From positions 163,600 through 227,599 of the forward strand of contig CAZOPV010000002.1 of NCBI GenBank assembly GCA_964582085.1: a stretch of 64,000 nucleotides of DNA, given 5' to 3'. The position numbers were made by a program, and so were the translations under genes. The notes under the pieces are model-generated. The model was not told the origin of the DNA. It was given only the letters and a program-made list of their open reading frames with translations, and searched no databases. Origin of the DNA: JADGNF01 sp964582085 (GTDB lineage: Archaea; Thermoproteota; Bathyarchaeia; Bathyarchaeales; Bathycorpusculaceae). Below, piece by piece: positions 59,189 through 64,000 of the stretch. Position 1 is the first letter of the stretch. Each line of letters begins with the position of its first letter.

Positions 59189-59977
59189 TCAAGGTTGCTT
59201 AGGCTTTCGCAGACAATAGCCATACTCAGTCTTAGTAACATATTCGTAGCCTTCGCTGAGGTAGCGTGTTAACTCAGACTTTTCTGTTGCGTAAACAACA
59301 TCATACGTGTTTGCGCTATTCCAGCTTTTTATTATGTGCACATAACGCAGAGTGTTTTGAATGTTGCAGTGCCTTGCAAATCTTTGAGTAGCTACTACAT
59401 CTTTACTTCTAAAGTAATGCAACGATATAGCGTAGTGTCTAAGCGTGTGAAAGTGTATCTTAAAAAAGTCTGTGTTGCCTGTTTCATGCGCAAGCCTAAA
59501 CTTGTAATCACGTATGCTATTGTTAATGTTGTCCACGCGACTGTAGGGAAATACTCTGTCGTCTAAGTGTTCTCTTGGCAGCTGCTGCAGCAACGTTACT
59601 AGATCAGCGCTAATTTTGTAGCAGTCAGTGCGGTGACCTTTCACGCCTACTATAGTAACTGTGTTGTCGCGCAGGTTGATGCTCTGCCACCTGAGGCTGC
59701 AGATCTCTCCTGCAGTGGCGCCTGTTTCAACAGCCAGCATGACTGCAGCCCTAAGCCTTACGCTGCGAATTCTATATATTAACTGCTTTATCATTTCTGG
59801 TGTGGGCACATACATTTCAGTGTTGTTGTAGGTGCGAAAAACAGTTTTAGGTACAGGTAAACCCATGAATTCAGCATACTGCTTTATTGTTACTATCGCC
59901 AAAGTCTTCGACTTATCAACCCAGTTTTTTGCGAGAACTTGTCTGATCATTTCTTCAGGTGTGCCCTGCAGGCGCAT
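59189..59977 (-). CDS. int: Border tyrosine integrase, N-terminus removed by integration
   Basis: In the integrated state the first usual start is ATG 59977 (262 aa), but in-frame sequence upstream continues as a core-binding domain (ENIVKFGIWLLKRGCRESSV and QRKLKFLMRLQGTPEEMIRQ) back through the 32-bp att core without a start or stop. On the excised circle, joining base 60,105 to 46,362 extends the frame to GTG at 46,374-46,372, giving 309 aa. Catalytic boxes: Lys in VGVKGHR, FHTLRHYAIS, RHCNIQNTLRYVHI with the Tyr; box I reads TGATAGEICSLRW where Arg is expected, so that Arg is missing. The gene is downstream of, and codirectional with, tRNA-Leu. Confidence 0.88.
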   Translation of the reverse strand: MRLQGTPEEMIRQVLAKNWVDKSKTLAIVTIKQYAEFMGLPVPKTVFRTYNNTEMYVPTPEMIKQLIYRIRSVRLRAAVMLAVETGATAGEICSLRWQSINLRDNTVTIVGVKGHRTDCYKISADLVTLLQQLPREHLDDRVFPYSRVDNINNSIRDYKFRLAHETGNTDFFKIHFHTLRHYAISLHYFRSKDVVATQRFARHCNIQNTLRYVHIIKSWNSANTYDVVYATEKSELTRYLSEGYEYVTKTEYGYCLRKPKQP

Positions 59978-60073
59978 GAGAAACTTTAGTTTACGTTGTA
60001 CAGAGCTTTCTCTGCAGCCACGCTTCAGTAGCCATATTCCAAATTTAACAATATTTTCACTTTCGGGGGATAC

Positions 60074-60105
60074 TTGTGAATGGCGGGGGTGGGACTTGAA
60101 CCCAC
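60074..60105. repeat. attR: 32-bp copy overlapping the tRNA-Leu 3' end
   Basis: Identical to 46,330-46,361. Twenty-five bases are the tRNA 3' end (T-arm, acceptor strand, discriminator); the other seven are downstream sequence. The integrase reading frame passes through it. Confidence 0.93.
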
Positions 60106-60195
60106 GAAGGCCTGCGCCAGAGGATCTTAAGTCCTCCCCCTTGTCTTAGGCTACTGATCTGGCCGCCTATTTAGACCTGGCTCGGGTACCCCGCC
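60081..60195 (-). tRNA. tRNA-Leu (UAA) with probable D-loop intron
   Basis: Class II tRNA: acceptor GGCGGGG/CCCCGCC with discriminator A, D-stem CCC/GGG, anticodon arm GAGGA-CTTAAGA-TCCTC (anticodon UAA), 14-nt variable arm, T-arm GTGGG-TTCAAGT-CCCAC. The D-loop carries about 31 extra bases (roughly 60,143-60,173). Removing TAAATAGG...AAGAC leaves the usual GAGCCAGGTC-AA loop and an 84-nt tRNA. The extra part pairs GTCT/AGAC and TAGGC/GCCTA around a 3-nt bulge, like a relaxed bulge-helix-bulge. CCA not encoded. Target site of the integrated element. Confidence 0.9.
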
Positions 60196-60687
60196 ATCAA
60201 CCATCCATACTGCGAAATTATGGTACTTTAAGTTTTTGCAGTGCAGAGGCGCTAACTTGAACTCTATAAGCGTCACATTTAATTTCTCAACTGCAAGCAA
60301 GTGGGCGTGCAGCTCCACATGGGTATACAGCACCAGCCTTACGTTACATCAACTTTTATGTGTCTTTTTTGTTGCTTTCCCTTTGTCGGCGTTTTGTTTC
60401 ATTTTGTTTGTCTTCCAGCAACTTATCTTTTAGGCTTAAGTTACGTTCAAGACCTAATCATTGGCGTTTGCCGTTGCTATGGGATACTAAATTTAGAGGT
60501 TCAAGTATTCGGCGCTGCAGTTGGGATGTGCTTCTGTGTTTCGTTTGGTGGGAAAGGGTGGCGGAGCACAAACAGCGCCGAGTTTTAAATTGAGAGTTAC
60601 TAACTAAACTGTGCGCCTATCTGTTTGGGATTAAAAATTAAAATTTTATTCTTCAACCTGCAAAGTGTTAAAAAATCTGTTAATAAG
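60196..60687. other. Intergenic region without recognised gene
   Basis: About 490 bp after the tRNA 5' end. Several short overlapping frames exist but none has a convincing start signal or family likeness. It should hold the tRNA-Leu promoter (minus) and the EamA transporter promoter (plus). Confidence 0.5.
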
Positions 60688-61599
60688 GTGGTTCCGTTAC
60701 TAGGGAACTGTGAGGGAAAAAAGGTATTTGGCGAAATCTGTGCTATCCTAGCTGCGCTGTGTTGGGCTTTAGGCGCTGCGTTATACAAAAAAGCAATTCA
60801 AAACATGAACTCTTTACGATTCAATTTCGTGAGGAGCACCTCAGCGGCGCTATATGCTTTCTTAACACTATTTATCCTAGGCAAGGTTGACTCTTTATTC
60901 AACCTAGGGTTTGACACAGTTGCAGTTATGGGGGTCTCATCCATATTGGTGCTCGCCGCGGGGGACACGCTATACTTTATTGGATTACGAACAATTGGAG
61001 TAACAAAAACGGTTCCTATATCATATTCCTATTCGATTTTAGTTGTCCTACTAAGTGTCACCTTTCTAGGCGAGCCAATCACTTTGCCATTAATCTTGGG
61101 TACAATGGCTATTATTCTTGGGATTTGGCTGGTTGCAAACAAAGCATTAGATCAAACCCAAAAATCAGCATCCTCGCTAACCGGAGTTATAGCAAGTTTA
61201 GGGACACTTCTCTGTTGGGGATTTGGAGTTGTCCTATTCAAAATGATATTAAACAACAATGACCCCTACGTTCTCTCGGCGGGCAGAATGCTTTTTCTAC
61301 TTCCCGCAGTTGCAATACTGGCCGCTATTCCTTATGGCGGGAAATCTTCCTGTGAAAAATGGACAAAAAGCAAACTGGCTCTAGCGTTAATTAGCGGACT
61401 GGTTGCTTTAGGATTCGGAGATACTCTGCTGTATCTCGGCTTAGACTCAACCAACTTGAACATAGTTGCGCCCCTCACCTCAATAACTCCCGTTTTTTCT
61501 GCAATAATCGCCATTCTTTTTATAGGTGAAAAAGCTTCAAAGAAGACGATTTTTGCTGCTCTTCTAGTAACAGTTGGAACAGCACTGCTATTTACCTAA
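60688..61599 (+). CDS. EamA/DMT-family transporter
   Basis: About 303 aa with ten hydrophobic helices in two EamA repeats: GEICAILAALCWALGAALYK begins the first and TGVIASLGTLLCWGFGVVLF the second. ISYSYSILVVLLSVTFLGEP and LTSITPVFSAIIAILFIGEK end the two repeats, as usual in the family. Exports or imports a small metabolite, unknown. I prefer GTG 60688 (VVPLLGN); TTG 60625 is the longest reading and includes a basic N terminus. Host gene between the two tRNA sites. Confidence 0.85.
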   Translation: MVPLLGNCEGKKVFGEICAILAALCWALGAALYKKAIQNMNSLRFNFVRSTSAALYAFLTLFILGKVDSLFNLGFDTVAVMGVSSILVLAAGDTLYFIGLRTIGVTKTVPISYSYSILVVLLSVTFLGEPITLPLILGTMAIILGIWLVANKALDQTQKSASSLTGVIASLGTLLCWGFGVVLFKMILNNNDPYVLSAGRMLFLLPAVAILAAIPYGGKSSCEKWTKSKLALALISGLVALGFGDTLLYLGLDSTNLNIVAPLTSITPVFSAIIAILFIGEKASKKTIFAALLVTVGTALLFT

Positions 61600-61686
61600 C
61601 AAAGAGAGTTTGGTTTTTGCTTTTGCTCTTTCCTTCTAAGCATAAGCAAAGTTTTTCTATCTTGAGGGCTTCCTCAATCTCTCTGT

Positions 61687-61761
61687 GGGCGTGTAGCTCA
61701 GCACGGATAGAGCACCAGCCTCCTAAGTTGGGGGTCGTGGGTTCAAATCCCACCCCGCCCG
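61687..61761 (+). tRNA. tRNA-Arg (CCU)
   Basis: Cloverleaf: acceptor GGGCGTG/CCCGCCC (one U-C mismatch at pair 6), D-arm GCTC...GAGC, anticodon arm CCAGC-CTCCTAA-GTTGG giving anticodon CCU, T-arm GTGGG-TTCAAAT-CCCAC, discriminator G. CCA is encoded right after it (61,762-61,764). Its last 18 bases recur at 63,940-63,957. Confidence 0.9.
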
Positions 61762-62048
61762 CCACAACGTGCACCTACCCCCTCAGATTTTAAGCTTTTC
61801 CTTAGCGGGAAGTAGAAATAGAATTGCCAAAATGGAAAAAATGGAAAAGACTATATAATATGCCAATTAACCAAGCAAAATAATTCTCAAAGAAATCTGC
61901 GAATCCCTAAAAGAAAAGGTGTGAAGCCAAGCTTAAGCCTTAGTAGCCCTAAAAGTAGTTCGCAATAAAATTAGGTGGATTTTTGCACTTCTGTTAGTGT
62001 CTCTTAACGAAATGTTTAATTTTTCCCTGCAATTTTAAATCAATCCTT

Positions 62049-62870
62049 CTACTGCGATTGGTTAATTATTACTCTCTTCCTGCGACATAGTGAATCTGGT
62101 TTAAAAACAAAAACTAGGGTAGCGGCAAGAATGGCGACTGTTAGAAAGTAGAATGGGAAGATAGAATGGGAAATGTTACCTTCAATAAATAGTATTGTGT
62201 TCGTTACGTTTGTAGATGCATGATACAGGGACACGGTGAAAAGGCTTCCATTAGTGTGGTTGTAAAGCAATGTATAAGAGATTGAATATAGTAATGTGAA
62301 AATGGCGAACCAAAGATAATTATGGTAATTGATTGCCATCACGCTGTCTTTGACTGCGAAGTGTGGCCAATGCCACAATGCCCAAAATACTCCGACAATT
62401 AGGCTTGAAACAAGCGCGTTGTGTTTCTTTTGAAGCGTGGGTAAAGCGTATCCTCTCCATCCTATTTCTTCCCACATGTTCATCAAGAAACTCACAATTA
62501 GAAGTGGCAGAAACTCCGCTAACTTCACCACGTCCAGAACATATGTTCCTCCAGCAATGGACCAAAGCAAGATTGCACAAGTTGCCAGAGCCAAAGGAAG
62601 AAAAACAGCCGCCAAAAACCACAACTTTGAAAATCCCTTAAGGCCAAATTGACCGAACAAGCATTTTGCTCCTTCTTTTCCAAATTCAAGTTGGGTCGCT
62701 GCAAGCGCAGCAATTGTTGGAGACACACCGCCAACAATCACAAACAAAAAAACCAAATCAGACTGAAACACACCATAAGAAGCCAAAACCCATGGAGCAT
62801 AGGCTAAACCGCCAATTAGCAGAGCCAAGCTAAAATAATAAGCAATGAACCTATTCAGAACGAGCACCAC
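62049..62870 (-). CDS. CPBP-family intramembrane metalloprotease A
   Basis: 273 aa from GTG 62870, the start that overlaps the end of the upstream paralogue by only 20 bp (an ATG at 62954 would overlap by 104 bp). About eight TM helices. All three CPBP motifs are canonical: MWEEIGWRGYALPTLQ (EExxxR), FWALWHWPHF (FxxxH) and SLYHASTN (HxxxN). The family includes CAAX-processing enzymes and bacteriocin-immunity-type proteins. Paralogue of the gene upstream, in one operon with it. Confidence 0.85.
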   Translation of the reverse strand: MVLVLNRFIAYYFSLALLIGGLAYAPWVLASYGVFQSDLVFLFVIVGGVSPTIAALAATQLEFGKEGAKCLFGQFGLKGFSKLWFLAAVFLPLALATCAILLWSIAGGTYVLDVVKLAEFLPLLIVSFLMNMWEEIGWRGYALPTLQKKHNALVSSLIVGVFWALWHWPHFAVKDSVMAINYHNYLWFAIFTLLYSISYTLLYNHTNGSLFTVSLYHASTNVTNTILFIEGNISHSIFPFYFLTVAILAATLVFVFKPDSLCRRKRVIINQSQ

Positions 62871-63678
62871 TTTTGTTTCTAGTTTCAACCTGATTTTTCT
62901 CTCGAACCATTCTTTTTGCTCCAAACACTGCCAAGATGATGATGGCAACAACAATTATTGAGAAAAAGTAGTAGGTTTGACCGGTTTCTGTTTCAAACAC
63001 TGGGAAAACAACGTAAGTTGAAAGGTTAAGCATTGTATGAAATATTAAAGCGGCAAAGATGCTTCCGCCAGTGTTGTTACACAGCCAAGTGAATAATATG
63101 GACACAAACACAAAAAGAATAACTGTGCTTAGGAACATGGCCATTCCAACCTCATATTGAGGTCCTAACCAATACATGAAGTTCAAAGGTAAATGCCAAA
63201 CAGCCCAGATAACTCCTAAAACCACGCTCGAGACAAGAGCCGAATGCCGTGATTGAAGACGGGGAAGCGCATAACCCCTCCAGCCAAATTCCTCTTGAAG
63301 CGGACCTCCGAGAAAGAATATGTAAACAAAATTCCAGAGAATAAGCCATGGCTGAGACAGCATGACCAATTCAGGAATCGATCCCTCATTCAGAAACGCT
63401 CCCAACAGCGAAAAACCCGCAATAACAGGCCACAACAAAAAAGCAGGAACATACCACACTTTCCCAATTCTAGGATCAAATCCCTTCATTAGTAATTCCT
63501 TAACTCCTCCACTGCCTTCTTGAAAATAAACAAGTAGAAACGCCGCTACAAATGGACCAAATGGAGCCACATAAAGGTTAAAACCCCAAATCTGCAATAG
63601 CCAGAAAAACCACGACCATGCAAAGGCAATCAAGAAGAATAACACCAAATTCCTATTCTCAGACCTGCTTTGCATCAT
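62851..63678 (-). CDS. CPBP-family intramembrane metalloprotease B
   Basis: About 275 aa from ATG 63678 (MMQSRSENRN), preceded by AAAGGGGGTTGC; a longer ATG at 63708 is possible. Around eight TM helices. Motifs: LQEEFGWRGYALPRLQ, IWAVWHLPLNF and LIFHTMLN. It shares motif environment and layout with the downstream paralogue, so the pair is a tandem duplication. Situated within the tRNA-Arg-bounded island. Confidence 0.85.
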   Translation of the reverse strand: MMQSRSENRNLVLFFLIAFAWSWFFWLLQIWGFNLYVAPFGPFVAAFLLVYFQEGSGGVKELLMKGFDPRIGKVWYVPAFLLWPVIAGFSLLGAFLNEGSIPELVMLSQPWLILWNFVYIFFLGGPLQEEFGWRGYALPRLQSRHSALVSSVVLGVIWAVWHLPLNFMYWLGPQYEVGMAMFLSTVILFVFVSILFTWLCNNTGGSIFAALIFHTMLNLSTYVVFPVFETETGQTYYFFSIIVVAIIILAVFGAKRMVREKNQVETRNKSGARSE

Positions 63679-63708
63679 ACACGCAACCCCCTTTTCATTT
63701 TTATCCAA

Positions 63709-64000
63709 ATAAATTAATAGCTTTTACTTGATTCAACGGGTTCCATCGAACTCAAATCTAAAAACAGAAAAGAAGGGACTTTCTCTAACCAAAAGAATTC
63801 ATCTCCGCCAAATCATAACCCGCGAAGTTTAGACTAATATTCTTTTAATCATTCGTTAAAAAAATTACAAAAGAAAACTTTTGAATTTAAAAGACAGAAG
63901 AGGGAATTTGCGGAAGATTTCGCCATCACTTGTGGAATGCAAATCCCACCCCGCCCGTTTACGCTGAACCCCGGACCCTCCTCTAAAAATTTCTTTATAG
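63709..64000. other. AT-rich region holding the distal tRNA-Arg repeat
   Basis: No gene recognised. It contains the promoter side of the CPBP pair, long A/T runs around 63,820-63,900, and the 18-bp copy of the tRNA-Arg 3' end at 63,940-63,957. Confidence 0.5.

Larger units (their letters stand above)
46330..60105. mobile_element. Integrated virus-like or plasmid element in tRNA-Leu, 13.8 kb
   Basis: Bounded by a perfect 32-bp direct repeat (46,330-46,361 and 60,074-60,105) made of the tRNA-Leu 3' end plus seven downstream bases. The right copy is part of the intact tRNA; the left copy is the displaced 3' end. Inside are two tyrosine recombinases, ribbon-helix-helix regulators, many small proteins, several signal-peptide or TM-anchored proteins, a CPBP-like protease, a P-loop ATPase and a PIP-box protein, nearly all on the plus strand with ATGA or GTGA overlaps. 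Codon use differs from the host part: alanine GCA/GCG/GCT and serine AGC dominate. No metabolic genes are present. I infer a temperate virus or virus-related plasmid; no known major capsid protein was recognised with certainty. Confidence 0.93.
61744..63957. mobile_element. Small island or element remnant bounded by tRNA-Arg 3' repeats
   Basis: The tRNA-Arg 3' end CAAATCCCACCCCGCCCG (61,744-61,761) is repeated exactly at 63,940-63,957 in the same orientation. That is the footprint of a tRNA-targeting integrase. Only two CPBP protease genes lie between, no integrase, so it is a decayed element or a satellite, or a left-over att from a larger or earlier insertion. The 284-bp gap at 61,765-62,048 is AT-rich and without a gene. 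Confidence 0.6.

Noticed and set aside
60301..60593. Short overlapping ORFs of 77-95 aa after tRNA-Leu
   Set aside because: Two frames over the same DNA, rich in Phe, Cys and Trp, without Shine-Dalgarno or family features.
1..64000. CRISPR arrays, rRNA genes and IS transposases
   Set aside because: I looked for regularly spaced repeats, rRNA-like stretches and transposase motifs and found none.

Overview
This window is a stretch of archaeal chromosome. SecY, the EMC3/DUF106 insertase, thermosome, archaeal EF-2, OGG1, PurP, the archaeal-type PEP carboxylase, F420-non-reducing hydrogenase with HdrBC, aldehyde:ferredoxin oxidoreductases and an intron-containing tRNA are typical of anaerobic, probably acetogenic or peptide-fermenting Thermoproteota. 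Overall I infer Candidatus Bathyarchaeia; this is an inference from gene content, since no rRNA is present.

Layout. 1-2.1 kb: end of the secretion/ribosomal operon (secY, EMC3-like, cmk). 2.2-12.5 kb: MFS transporter, a radical SAM protein of the biotin/lipoyl synthase type, a DRE-TIM acyltransferase, lipoate ligase, CysRS, diphthamide synthetase Dph6, and an ADP-forming acyl-CoA synthetase fused to a GNAT domain. 12.5-21.2 kb: two divergent [NiFe]-hydrogenase clusters, a group-3b sulfhydrogenase-like one (alpha, delta, fused beta-gamma) and a group-3c one with hdrC, hdrB, small and large subunits and a maturation protease. 21.3-28.7 kb: two AOR-ferredoxin cassettes with MoaD-like carriers (one frameshifted), plus a glycosyltransferase. 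28.7-34.6 kb: M24 peptidase, isochorismatase-like hydrolase, tRNA(CAU), OGG1, an EF-2-like protein lacking the diphthamide motif, and a RIO-like kinase. 34.6-40 kb: purine genes (two purP, one frameshifted; purC; class-II-like purE) and ppcA. 40-46.1 kb: ClC channel, PAS histidine kinase, thermosome, Hsp20.

46,330-60,105 is an integrated genetic element of 13.8 kb. It is bounded by a perfect 32-bp repeat that is the 3' end of a tRNA-Leu(UAA) gene. It carries a tightly overlapping, almost entirely plus-strand set of genes: small ribbon-helix-helix regulators with palindromic operators, several secreted or membrane proteins, an 84-aa two-helix membrane protein, a CPBP-like protease, an 802-aa multi-TM protein, a P-loop ATPase, two tyrosine recombinases, and a protein starting with a textbook PCNA-binding (PIP) box. 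The frame of the border integrase runs through the att core. When I join the two ends as in the excised circle, it gains a GTG start and a complete N-terminal domain that it lacks in the integrated state. This is an SSV-like split-integrase arrangement. I think it is a provirus or virus-like plasmid of an undescribed family, possibly with spindle-virus-like organisation.

60.1-64 kb: the tRNA-Leu gene with a probable 31-nt D-loop intron, an EamA transporter, tRNA-Arg(CCU), and a second, smaller island with two CPBP proteases. That island is bounded by an 18-bp repeat of the tRNA-Arg 3' end.
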